A stretch of DNA of 25,953 bases from RGIG3009 sp045653425. GTDB taxonomy: Bacteria > Bacillota > Clostridia > Oscillospirales > Acutalibacteraceae. Below the pieces are notes generated by a model. The model searched no databases, had not been told where the DNA came from, and saw nothing but the letters and a program-made list of their open reading frames with translations. The stretch lies in NCBI GenBank assembly GCA_045653425.1, contig JAZOLU010000021.1, positions 1 through 25,953 of the forward strand, given 5' to 3'. Shown piece by piece: positions 6,558 to 14,204 of this stretch; position 1 is the first letter of the stretch; the number at the start of each line of letters is the position of its first letter. Made by a program: the position numbers and the translations under genes.

Positions 6558-8117
6558 GTGCTGGAGTACATTTTAGTTGGCATCGGCAGTTTGGTTGTCG
6601 GTGGTGTGGCGGCGGGCGTTATTGCGTTCCGTTCCGGTGTGTCGCATCGCAAGAAAACGGCAGAAACGGCCATTGGTTCTGCGGAAAAAGAGGCCGAGCG
6701 CATTGTTAAAGAGGCGCAAAGCAAGGCGGAATCCAAAAAACGAGAAACTTTGTTGGAAGCGAAAGACGAAATTCATCGTCTGCGCAACGAATCCGAGCGT
6801 GAACTGAAAGACCGTCGCAACGAGGTTGTGCGGCAAGAGCGTCGTATTCAGCAAAAAGAAGAGGCGTTGGACCGCAAAATTGAAAATTGCGAAGCCAAGG
6901 AAGAAGCCATTGCTAAAAAGCAAAAAGAAATTGATTCCCGTTTACAGGACGTGGAAGACATTAAACGCGGCCAGTTTGAAATGTTGGAGCGTATTTCCGG
7001 TTTCACCGTTGAGCAGGCAAAGGACTATTTGCTGAAAAGTTTGTCGGAGGAATTAACGCACGAAAAAGCCCTCAAAATCAGCGAGTTTGAAACGCAACTT
7101 AAAGAGGAAGCGGACCAACGCGCCCGCAACCTCATTTCCCACGCGATTCAGCGTGTGGCGGCAGACCAAGTGTCCGAGACCACTGTTTCGGTGGTGCCGT
7201 TGCCCAACGACGAAATGAAAGGTCGCATCATTGGCCGCGAGGGTCGCAATATTCGTATGATTGAAACGCTCACCGGCGTGGATTTGATTATTGACGACAC
7301 ACCCGAAGCGATTACGCTGTCCGGCTTTGACCCGGTGCGCCGGGAAATTGCGCGCATTGCGCTGGAACGTTTGATTTCCGATGGACGTATTCATCCTGCC
7401 CGCATTGAGGAAATGGTGGAAAAAGCCCGCCGTGAGGTGGAGGCCACCATTAAATCGGAGGGCGAGCGCGCCATTTTGGAAACCGGCCTGCGCGGTGTTC
7501 ATCCGGAAATTGTACGGTTGTTGGGTCGTTTGCGTTACCGCACCAGTTATGGTCAAAACGTACTGAACCATTCCATGGAAGTGGCGTTTTTGTCCGGCAT
7601 TATGGCAAGCGAATTGGGCATTGACCCCGAAGTGGCACGCCGTGCCGGTTTGTTGCACGACATCGGCAAGGCGGTTGACCACGAAATTGAGGGTTCGCAT
7701 ATTGAAATTGGTGTGGACATTGCCCGTAAGTACAAGGAAAGCGAAGCGGTGGTACACGCCATTCACGCCCACCACGGTGACGTGGAAGCAACCACTATTG
7801 TGGCTTGTTTGGTTCAGGCGGCGGATGCGGTGTCTGCCGCGCGTCCCGGTGCACGCCGTGAGAATTTGGAAAACTACATTAAGCGTTTGGAAAAACTGGA
7901 AGAAGTGGCAAACGAGTTTGCCGGTGTGGAACGCTCCTTTGCCATTCAGGCGGGTCGCGAAATCCGCATTTTGGTGCGCCCCGATGTGGTTACGGATGAT
8001 AAAATGGCACTGTTGGCGCGGGATATTGCCAAAAAGATTGAGGAAAACTTGGATTATCCGGGTCAGATTAAGGTTAATCTCATTCGCGAAAATCGCGCCA
8101 TTGATTACGCGAAATAA
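6558..8117 (+). CDS. rny: Ribonuclease Y, 519 aa
   Basis: RNase Y is the membrane-anchored endoribonuclease that starts mRNA decay in Firmicutes. The order is complete: an N-terminal transmembrane helix (residues 1-25), a long charged coiled coil (about 30-200), a KH RNA-binding domain starting near residue 213 (GRIIGREGRN at 222-231) and an HD phosphodiesterase domain with the metal-binding pair H367-D368 in LLHDIGKAVDHE. Length fits the family (about 520 aa). The start is GTG 6558, because AGGAGGTG (6542-6549) lies just upstream and the membrane helix follows directly; the in-frame ATG at 6528 precedes the ribosome binding site and would add unrelated residues. ymdB follows, as in Bacillus. 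The 200-nt leader with one strong and one weak promoter suggests regulation. Confidence 0.97.
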   Translation: MLEYILVGIGSLVVGGVAAGVIAFRSGVSHRKKTAETAIGSAEKEAERIVKEAQSKAESKKRETLLEAKDEIHRLRNESERELKDRRNEVVRQERRIQQKEEALDRKIENCEAKEEAIAKKQKEIDSRLQDVEDIKRGQFEMLERISGFTVEQAKDYLLKSLSEELTHEKALKISEFETQLKEEADQRARNLISHAIQRVAADQVSETTVSVVPLPNDEMKGRIIGREGRNIRMIETLTGVDLIIDDTPEAITLSGFDPVRREIARIALERLISDGRIHPARIEEMVEKARREVEATIKSEGERAILETGLRGVHPEIVRLLGRLRYRTSYGQNVLNHSMEVAFLSGIMASELGIDPEVARRAGLLHDIGKAVDHEIEGSHIEIGVDIARKYKESEAVVHAIHAHHGDVEATTIVACLVQAADAVSAARPGARRENLENYIKRLEKLEEVANEFAGVERSFAIQAGREIRILVRPDVVTDDKMALLARDIAKKIEENLDYPGQIKVNLIRENRAIDYAK

Positions 8118-8130
8118 GGTAAAAAACTAC

Positions 8131-8160
8131 CAAACGGTGTCCCGCAAGGGACACCGTTTG
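8131..8160 (+). promoter_or_regulatory. Perfect 13-bp hairpin between rny and ymdB
   Basis: CAAACGGTGTCCC (8131-8143) pairs fully with GGGACACCGTTTG (8148-8160) across a GCAA tetraloop. No T run follows on the plus strand, so it is not a standard terminator in the coding direction. It ends 6 nt before the ymdB ribosome binding site, and may shape processing, stability or partial termination. Confidence 0.75.
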
Positions 8161-8182
8161 CACTATGGAAGGGAATTGCGCA

Positions 8183-8953
8183 ATGAATATTTTATGTGTC
8201 GGTGATGTGGTTGGTTCGGCGGGTTGCCGTCATCTGGAACGCGTGTTGCCCGCCGTGCGGCGGCAATACGCCGTGGATGTGTGCATTGTGAACGGCGAAA
8301 ACTCGGCGGACGGCAACGGCATTACGCCCCATTCGGCGGATTCGTTGTTCCGTTACGGTGCCGATGTCATTACCACCGGCAACCACGTGTTTCATCGCCG
8401 CGAGATTTACGAGGTGCTGGACCGCGGTGAGGGAATTGTGCGTCCTGCCAACTACCCCGACAGCGCACCTGGGAGTGGCGCGTTTATTGTGGATAAAGGG
8501 CGTTTTCAGGTAGCGGTTTTTAACGTAATGGGGCAGGTGTACCTCGACCCGCTTACTTGCCCGTTTGAAACACTGGATAAGTGGCTGGACGACCCGTCGT
8601 TGCCGCGTATTCGTGTGGTGGATTTTCACGCCGAGGCTACCGCGGAAAAACAAGCCCTGGCGTATTACGTGGATGGGCGCATTACGGCGTTGGTGGGTAC
8701 GCATACGCACACACAAACGGCCGATGAGCAAATTTTGCCCGGTGGCACGGGGTTTATTACCGATGTGGGTATGACCGGACCCATACAGTCGGTACTGGGC
8801 ATTCGTCCGGAACTGGCGATTGAAAAAATGCGCGGCAAATTGCCGGTGCGCTTTGCGGTGGCGGACAGTCCGTGCCGTATGGACGCAGTGCTGATTACCG
8901 CGGACCCCGCTACGGGGAAGACCACCGCGTTGGAGCGGTTGCAAATTACGTGA
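8183..8953 (+). CDS. ymdB: YmdB family (TIGR00282) metallophosphoesterase, 256 aa
   Basis: A calcineurin-like phosphoesterase of the YmdB family, which in B. subtilis has 2',3'-cyclic-nucleotide phosphodiesterase activity and affects biofilm and motility decisions. Visible metal and family motifs in order: VGDVVGSAG (residues 6-14), NGENSADGNGIT, TTGNHVFHRRE, RPANYP, DFHAEATAEK and GTHTHTQTADEQIL. Length is normal. ATG 8183 is preferred over the in-frame ATG 8165 because GGAAGGG (8167-8173) then sits 9 nt upstream and the protein starts MNILCVGDVVG. It follows rny, separated by a strong hairpin. The spoVS gene that often follows in Bacillus is absent. Confidence 0.95.
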   Translation: MNILCVGDVVGSAGCRHLERVLPAVRRQYAVDVCIVNGENSADGNGITPHSADSLFRYGADVITTGNHVFHRREIYEVLDRGEGIVRPANYPDSAPGSGAFIVDKGRFQVAVFNVMGQVYLDPLTCPFETLDKWLDDPSLPRIRVVDFHAEATAEKQALAYYVDGRITALVGTHTHTQTADEQILPGGTGFITDVGMTGPIQSVLGIRPELAIEKMRGKLPVRFAVADSPCRMDAVLITADPATGKTTALERLQIT

Positions 8954-8959
8954 TTTTTC

Positions 8960-8988
8960 TTGCGTTTTTTCGCAAAAAATGGTACACT
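8960..8988 (+). promoter_or_regulatory. Candidate promoter for tepA-spoIIIE unit
   Basis: TTGCGT (8960-8965), 17-nt spacer, TACACT (8983-8988). The same sequence can fold as a small TTGCG/CGCAA hairpin directly after ymdB, so it may also weakly end the upstream transcript. Confidence 0.5.
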
Positions 8989-9036
8989 GAATGACGAAAA
9001 AGGTTTTCGGTAACACTAGTTGCCGGAGGCGATAGT

Positions 9037-9753
9037 ATGAATCAAGAACCACAGAAAAACGCGCAGAGTAAAAACGGGGAGCAACAGCACCCTGCGCAAC
9101 GTTTGCAACAAGACTTAAAGGATGTGGTGGAAAACGGTTCCGTGACAATGAGCAACGGCAACCACACCATTCATTGCTTAACAATTATCGGGCAGATTGA
9201 GGGGCATTATGCCTTGTCCGGCGAAAATAAAACCACAAAGTACGAACACGTGTTACCGCAACTGGTGGCAATTGAGGAAAACCGCGATATTCAGGGATTG
9301 CTTATTTTGCTAAACACGGTGGGCGGGGATATTGAAGCCGGTTTGGCACTGGCAGAACTGATTGCCGGTATGAAAAAACCCACCGTGTCGCTGGTACTGG
9401 GCGGCGGACACTCCATTGGCGTACCGCTGGCGGTATCGGCCAAACAATCGTTCATTGCTCCGTCTGCAACTATGACGATTCATCCGGTACGCATTAACGG
9501 GTTGGTGTTGGGCGTGCCGCAGGCATTTTTGCATTTTCAGCGAATGCAGGAGCGCATTATTCGCTTTGTAACAGACCATTCCCGTATCACGCACGAAACG
9601 TTTTCGCAGTTGTGTATGAACACCGATGAAATGGCAACCGATATGGGTAGTGTGTTGGACGGTGAATCCGCCGTGGAGGTGGGGCTCATTGACCAACTGG
9701 GCTCACTTTCGGATGCGTTATCGGCACTGCACGACCGCATTAGCGAGGGATAA
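9037..9753 (+). CDS. tepA: ClpP-class serine peptidase TepA (translocation-enhancing), 238 aa
   Basis: A ClpP-fold protein of the TepA (YmfB) group. The core shows LLILLNTVGGDIEAGLALAE (oxyanion-forming glycines), GGGHSIGVPL with the likely nucleophile S126, and TMTIHPVRI with the likely catalytic H149; an acidic partner probably lies in FVTDHSRITHETF. The N-terminal 40 residues are charged and polar and there is no signal peptide, so it is cytosolic or peripheral. In B. subtilis the homologue sits just upstream of spoIIIE and was linked to preprotein translocation; its substrates are poorly known. The same synteny is seen here, 24 bp before spoIIIE. The ribosome binding site is CGGAGGCG near 9024-9031. 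Confidence 0.92.
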   Translation: MNQEPQKNAQSKNGEQQHPAQRLQQDLKDVVENGSVTMSNGNHTIHCLTIIGQIEGHYALSGENKTTKYEHVLPQLVAIEENRDIQGLLILLNTVGGDIEAGLALAELIAGMKKPTVSLVLGGGHSIGVPLAVSAKQSFIAPSATMTIHPVRINGLVLGVPQAFLHFQRMQERIIRFVTDHSRITHETFSQLCMNTDEMATDMGSVLDGESAVEVGLIDQLGSLSDALSALHDRISEG

Positions 9754-9777
9754 ACACACATAGAGGAGGGTCACCCG

Positions 9778-12165
9778 GTGGCTCAGAAAAAAAAGAATTC
9801 TAAAAAAGGGGTGTCTGCCGCCAAAACACGCGGTGCGGCGAACACCAAAAAAAGCGAACTGGCGGAAAACGCACGGCGTCAAGCCACGGCGGTACTGCTG
9901 TTCGCGGGTGCCATTCTACTCATGTGCCTAGCCGTAATTCGCGGCGGCAGTTTGTGGGGATGGCTACATAACACGTTGTTGGGCTTGTTTGGCTGGTGCG
10001 CGTTTTTGGTACCGGTCTTATTGGGCTATATTGCGGTGAATTTAGCACTGGAAAAAGCCACCGATAACGCACGCACCAAATTGTGGCAAACCGTGACACT
10101 AATGGTGATGTTTTCCGGTATGGTACAAGTGTTCCGCCAAAACACCGCAGACGTTACCTTTTGGCAAGCCGTGCAGGAGGCATTCCGTGATGGTGCGCAG
10201 TACCGTGGCACCGGTGTGGTTGGCACATTACCGGGGTATGCGTTGGAATATTTGTTTACCGATTTGGGTGCCAAAATTATTTTGGTGTTATTGGTATTTG
10301 TGTTTATAATGCTGGTGACCGGCACTTCGGTGATTACACTGTTCAAAATGTTGTGGACACCGGTGCGTAAAACCAAGGAATCGTTGGAAACGGCAATGGA
10401 GTCGCAGGCACAACAACGCAAACAACGCGCAACCATTGACGTGGCGTTGGATGACGAGAATGAATCTGCACCGGCAATCGAGGAAAACGACGATAAATTA
10501 GCGGCGTTTGAGAAAGTCGCTGCCGAAATGGCGGCGGAAGAGCAAAATTTGCCGGATGTGGCGGATTTGTTGGATACTCCCACTGAGCAAGCGACGCCGG
10601 ATGAACCGGTGGTGGTCGCTCCTGAGGGTGAGCAGCTGGTGGAAGAAGAACAACCGGAAGAAGAAGCTGAGCCGGTGGAGGAATATCGTTTTCCGCCCTT
10701 GTCGTTGCTTAACGAGTCGAAAGCACACAACGATTCGGCCGCCGCGCGCGAGCAGACAACCACGGCCGAGTTGTTAACCAAAACGTTGAGCGAGTTCGGC
10801 GTTAGTGCCAAAGTGATTGATGTGTCCCACGGGCCGACGGTAACGCGGTATGAACTGCAACCCAGCGCGGGTGTAAAAATCAGCCGCATTACCGGCTTGG
10901 CAGACGATATTGCGTTACGCTTGGCAACAACCGGTGTGCGTATTGAGGCACCTATCCCTAACAAGGCGGCGGTGGGCATTGAAGTTCCCAACAAAGTTTC
11001 GGGTTCGGTGTGCCTGCGCGACCTAATTGATACGCGCGAATTTGAGGAAGCACAAGGCAAACTCACCGTGGCGCTGGGTAAAGATATTGGCGGACAAATT
11101 GTGTTGGCAGACCTTGCCAAAATGCCGCATTTACTCATTGCCGGCACCACCGGCTCCGGTAAATCGGTGTGTACTAACTCTATGATTCAAAGCATTCTGT
11201 TCCGTGCCCGACCGGACGAAGTGCGGTTACTGTTAATTGACCCCAAACAGGTAGAATTCGGCATTTACAACGGCATTCCGCATTTGTTGGTGCCGGTGGT
11301 GACCGACCCGCGCAAAGCGGCGGGTGCTTTGGGATGGGCCGTGAACGAAATGTTGCGGCGGTACAAAATGTTTGCGGAAAAGAACGTGCGGGAAATTTTT
11401 GCGTACAACGAGGCGATTCAAGGCGATGACACGCTGGAGCGTTTGCCGCAAATTGTCATTGTCATTGATGAGTTGTCGGATTTGATGATGGTAGCCGCCA
11501 ACGAAGTGGAAAGCAATATTTGCCGTTTGGCACAAATGGCACGTGCGGCAGGTATGCACTTGGTGATTGCCACACAACGTCCGTCGGTGGATGTTATTAC
11601 CGGTTTAATTAAAGCGAACATTCCGTCACGCTTGGCACTCACGGTGGCATCGGCGGTGGACTCCCGCACCATTTTGGATACCGGCGGCGCGGAAAAACTG
11701 CTGGGTAAGGGCGATATGTTGTTTATGCCGGTTGGGTTTGCCAAGCCGGTGCGTGTGCAAGGGTGCTTTGTTGGCAACCGCGAAGTGGAAGCGGTGGTAG
11801 ATTTCCTCAAATCCACCGAATCCCAGCAGTACGACGAAGCCGTGGAACAAGAGATTATTCGGCAAGCACAGGCGGCAGAAAAATCCGGCAGTCGCGGTGT
11901 ATCGGAGGATGACGACGCGCACGATAGCGGAGACGAAATGTTGCCGCAAGCCATTGAAGTGGTGGTGGAGGCCGGAATGGCATCAACCTCGTTGTTGCAA
12001 CGTCGGTTGCGGTTGGGGTATGCTCGTGCAGGACGTATTATTGACGAAATGGAGCAACGCGGCATTGTGGGCCCGCACGAGGGCAGCAAACCGCGCCAGG
12101 TGTTGATTACCCGTCAGCAATGGCTGGAAATGAATATGACCCGCCCGGATGATGATGTGGAGTAA
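9778..12165 (+). CDS. spoIIIE: DNA translocase SpoIIIE/FtsK, 795 aa
   Basis: A hexameric ATP-driven DNA pump at the division or sporulation septum. Order: basic Lys-rich N-terminus (1-30), four membrane helices (about 38-60, 68-90, 103-120 and 160-190), an acidic Glu/Pro-rich linker (about 220-305), then the motor with Walker A GTTGSGKS (456-463) and Walker B VIVIDELSDLMM (D564, E565), and a C-terminal winged-helix gamma domain (about 722-790) that reads DNA orientation. The start is GTG 9778 behind GAGGAGGG. It is the only FtsK-type gene in the window, so it may serve both vegetative division and forespore chromosome transport; the symbol follows the tepA neighbourhood of Bacillus. The next gene starts 6 bp after its stop. 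Confidence 0.96.
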   Translation: MAQKKKNSKKGVSAAKTRGAANTKKSELAENARRQATAVLLFAGAILLMCLAVIRGGSLWGWLHNTLLGLFGWCAFLVPVLLGYIAVNLALEKATDNARTKLWQTVTLMVMFSGMVQVFRQNTADVTFWQAVQEAFRDGAQYRGTGVVGTLPGYALEYLFTDLGAKIILVLLVFVFIMLVTGTSVITLFKMLWTPVRKTKESLETAMESQAQQRKQRATIDVALDDENESAPAIEENDDKLAAFEKVAAEMAAEEQNLPDVADLLDTPTEQATPDEPVVVAPEGEQLVEEEQPEEEAEPVEEYRFPPLSLLNESKAHNDSAAAREQTTTAELLTKTLSEFGVSAKVIDVSHGPTVTRYELQPSAGVKISRITGLADDIALRLATTGVRIEAPIPNKAAVGIEVPNKVSGSVCLRDLIDTREFEEAQGKLTVALGKDIGGQIVLADLAKMPHLLIAGTTGSGKSVCTNSMIQSILFRARPDEVRLLLIDPKQVEFGIYNGIPHLLVPVVTDPRKAAGALGWAVNEMLRRYKMFAEKNVREIFAYNEAIQGDDTLERLPQIVIVIDELSDLMMVAANEVESNICRLAQMARAAGMHLVIATQRPSVDVITGLIKANIPSRLALTVASAVDSRTILDTGGAEKLLGKGDMLFMPVGFAKPVRVQGCFVGNREVEAVVDFLKSTESQQYDEAVEQEIIRQAQAAEKSGSRGVSEDDDAHDSGDEMLPQAIEVVVEAGMASTSLLQRRLRLGYARAGRIIDEMEQRGIVGPHEGSKPRQVLITRQQWLEMNMTRPDDDVE

Positions 12166-12171
12166 GCCGCT

Positions 12172-13125
12172 ATGAGTCGAGCAAAGCGGAGGCGGCGGTC
12201 GCTGCGGGCGGTTTTGCGCCGTATTCCCCGGGTGGCAGTAGCCGTGGTGGTACTGTTTTCGGTACTTGTTACCGCCAACGGCACGTGGCGGTTGCCGTGG
12301 CTCCCCACGTGGGACGATTTGTATGCAGCGGCAGGGCTGGCGGAACCGTCGGTTGTTGAGGGCACTTTACGAGTGACAGTGCTGGACGTTGGCAATGCGG
12401 ATTGTTTGTTGGTGCAAAACGGCGACAGTGCCGCGTTGATTGATGCGGGCGAAAATAAAACCGCCGACAACGTGTTGGCCGCGCTGGGTACCGCGGGTGT
12501 AAAGGAACTGGATTGCGTGGTAGCCACCCACGCCGATGCTGACCACATTGGCGGCATGGACGAAGTGGTGCGCGAACTGGAAATTGACACCTTTGTTATG
12601 GCAACTATGCCACCGGAACACACGCCGACCAGCCGTACCTATCAAAATTTGTTAGATGCTTTGGAAGAGCGGGAGTTACCAATAACCGAAGCGGAATATG
12701 GTGATTGTTACGCCGTGGGCGATGCACAACTCACCGTGCTGAGCGGGAAGCGCGAATACACCGACACGAATGACCAATCGGTGGTGTGTCGGTTGCGTTT
12801 TGGGGAACATGACTTTTTGCTGATGGGCGATGCGGGAAAGGACACCGAGGAGGATTTGTTGGAAGACGGTGTACCGCTGGCGGCCGATGTTATTAAAGTG
12901 GGTCATCACGGGAGTAAAACCTCTTCCGATGAGGCGTTTATTCAAGCGGTAAATCCGGAGTATGCCTTAATAACGTGCGGTGCGAACAATCGGTATGGTC
13001 ATCCGCACGAAGAAACGTTGCGCACCTTGGAGGAACAAGGGATAACGGTGTACCGCAGTGATTTGAACGGTGATATTGTGATTACCAGCGACGGTGAAAC
13101 CTTAACTTTTGAAACACAGCGATAA
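12172..13125 (+). CDS. ComEC/Rec2-like metallo-beta-lactamase-fold hydrolase, membrane-anchored, 317 aa
   Basis: A stand-alone version of the metal-hydrolase domain found at the C-terminus of ComEC. A basic N-terminus (RAKRRRRSLR) and one membrane helix (about 20-38) suggest that the domain faces outward. The motifs are THADADHIGG (H120, D122, D124, H125, the ComEC-type variant of HxHxDH), LLMGDAGKDTEEDLL and VIKVGHHGSKTSSDEAF. Relatives of this type may act on extracellular nucleic acid or other phosphodiesters; the substrate here is unknown. It is not a full ComEC (no ComEC membrane channel), so competence should not be inferred. It begins 6 bp after spoIIIE, with GGAG inside the end of that gene, so translation is probably coupled. 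Confidence 0.85.
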   Translation: MSRAKRRRRSLRAVLRRIPRVAVAVVVLFSVLVTANGTWRLPWLPTWDDLYAAAGLAEPSVVEGTLRVTVLDVGNADCLLVQNGDSAALIDAGENKTADNVLAALGTAGVKELDCVVATHADADHIGGMDEVVRELEIDTFVMATMPPEHTPTSRTYQNLLDALEERELPITEAEYGDCYAVGDAQLTVLSGKREYTDTNDQSVVCRLRFGEHDFLLMGDAGKDTEEDLLEDGVPLAADVIKVGHHGSKTSSDEAFIQAVNPEYALITCGANNRYGHPHEETLRTLEEQGITVYRSDLNGDIVITSDGETLTFETQR

Positions 13126-13220
13126 AACGGCGATTAGCAAGTGATGTGGCTTGCTGACGATAAAAAGCGGTCGACGGATAGCGTCGGCGGTAACCCATTA
13201 AACACGAAAGGATGGTTGCT
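13126..13220 (+). other. Short spacer with weak stems
   Basis: A 95-bp gap containing AGCAAG/CTTGCT near 13136-13155 and GACG/CGTC near 13172-13185. There is no T run and no clear promoter. It probably lies inside one transcript. Confidence 0.35.
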
Positions 13221-13406
13221 ATGAAAAAGTTACTGGCATTTTTAGCGGGGGTGGCGGCTGTTGGCGGCGGTTTGTGGCTGGCATACCGCAAATTGACAGA
13301 GCACGGCATTTTGGTATCGGGAACATTTGAAGAGGAAGAACCGGTGGTGTTGGCAGAGGACGAAGAAACCGCCGACATCGAAACCGAAACGGCAACCGAG
13401 GAATGA
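13221..13406 (+). CDS. Small membrane protein with acidic tail, 61 aa
   Basis: ATG 13221 has AAAGGA at 13207-13212 upstream; the in-frame ATG at 13212 overlaps that site and is less likely. The protein has one N-terminal hydrophobic helix (LLAFLAGVAAVGGGLWLAY, residues 4-22), then a short basic patch, and a strongly acidic tail (EEEEPVVLAEDEE...). No signal cleavage site is evident. The stop codon overlaps the tcdA start by 4 bp (ATGA), which supports real, coupled translation. No family recognised. The acidic C-terminus could dock a basic partner, but nothing here identifies one. Confidence 0.7.
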   Translation: MKKLLAFLAGVAAVGGGLWLAYRKLTEHGILVSGTFEEEEPVVLAEDEETADIETETATEE

Positions 13407-14107
13407 GTGAGGAACAACTGTCCCGCACGGCGCTGTTGCTTGGCGATGAAGCATTGCAACGGTTAGCTGCGGCGCGCGTGGCGGTGTTTGGCATTGGCGG
13501 CGTGGGCGGCCACGCGGTTGAGGCGTTGGCGCGCAGCGGTGTGGGTCATTTGGATTTGTTTGACCACGACGTGGTATCGGTTTCGAACATTAACCGCCAA
13601 ATTGTGGCGTTACACAGTACGGTAGGACGGTACAAAACCGAAGTAATGGCGGAGCGTATTCGTGACATTCGCCCCGCTACCTGTGTGAACGAGCACCGCT
13701 TGTTTTTTCTGCCGGAAAACGCCGATACGGTGGATTTTACCGCGTATGATTTTGTGCTGGATGCGGTGGATACCGTGTCGGCAAAATTGGCGATTATTGA
13801 GAGGTCACAGGCGGTCGGTGTGCCGATTATTAGTTGTATGGGTACCGGCAACAAGTTGGACCCGTCACAGTTGGTGTTAACCGACATTGCCAAAACTTCA
13901 ATGTGCCCATTGGCGCGGGTAATGCGGCGCGAATTGCGCGCGCGGGGTATTACACACCTGCGGGTTCTGTATTCCACCGAGCCGGTACACCCGCACCAAG
14001 ACGCAGAGGGTACGTCACCCGTGCCGGGTAGCACGGCGTTTGTGCCGTCGGTAGCGGGGCTTATGTTAGCAGGGGAGATAGTGCGAACCCTTGCTAAGAC
14101 AGAATAA
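13403..14107 (+). CDS. tcdA: tRNA threonylcarbamoyladenosine dehydratase TcdA (ThiF/E1-like), 234 aa
   Basis: A ThiF/E1 superfamily enzyme (TcdA, also CsdL/YgdL; YrvM in Bacillus) that uses ATP to dehydrate t6A at position 37 of ANN-decoding tRNAs into cyclic ct6A. The Rossmann loop GIGGVGG is at residues 30-36, the DHDVVSVSNINRQ motif follows, then DAVDTV and SCMGTGNKLDP. Near the C-terminus GSTAFVPSVAGLMLAGEIV is typical. Length (about 230-270) is at the short end but complete. ATG 13403 overlaps the stop of the small upstream gene. A molybdopterin- or thiamine-type adenylyltransferase is the alternative, but the overall pattern fits TcdA better and no MoaD/ThiS gene lies nearby. Confidence 0.92.
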   Translation: MSEEQLSRTALLLGDEALQRLAAARVAVFGIGGVGGHAVEALARSGVGHLDLFDHDVVSVSNINRQIVALHSTVGRYKTEVMAERIRDIRPATCVNEHRLFFLPENADTVDFTAYDFVLDAVDTVSAKLAIIERSQAVGVPIISCMGTGNKLDPSQLVLTDIAKTSMCPLARVMRRELRARGITHLRVLYSTEPVHPHQDAEGTSPVPGSTAFVPSVAGLMLAGEIVRTLAKTE

Positions 14108-14109
14108 AA

Positions 14110-14143
14110 AAGCGGGCGGAACCATTGGTTCCGCCCGCTTTGT
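14110..14143. terminator. Hairpin after tcdA, probably bidirectional
   Basis: A 14-bp perfect stem AAGCGGGCGGAACC / GGTTCCGCCCGCTT (14110-14123 with 14127-14140) with a 3-nt loop. On the plus strand it ends in CTTT; on the minus strand it runs into TTTTTATT. It lies between convergent genes and can stop both. Confidence 0.85.
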
Positions 14144-14156
14144 GAATATAGTTCAT

Positions 14157-14187
14157 AAAAACGGCGCCCCGATATGCGGGGCGCCGT
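14157..14187 (-). terminator. Terminator of the P-type ATPase gene
   Basis: An 11-bp perfect stem (14161-14171 with 14177-14187, arms ACGGCGCCCCG / CGGGGCGCCGT) and a 5-nt loop. Read on the minus strand it is followed by TTTTATGAAC, and it lies 17 bp after the ATPase stop. Confidence 0.85.
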
Positions 14188-14204
14188 AAACTGTGACGAG
14201 TAAA

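Noticed and set aside
7053..7775. 240-aa minus-strand ORF inside rny
   Set aside because: Shadow of the KH-HD coding region; no domain recognisable.
8192..9184. 330-aa minus-strand ORF across ymdB and tepA
   Set aside because: Crosses the ymdB-tepA promoter gap and two conserved genes in sense; no domain or ribosome binding site.
10026..11150. 374-aa minus-strand ORF inside spoIIIE
   Set aside because: Ser/Thr-rich low-information shadow; the plus strand encodes the FtsK motor with intact motifs.
12172..13125. Full competence gene comEC
   Set aside because: Only the hydrolase domain plus one helix is present; the ComEC channel domain is missing.
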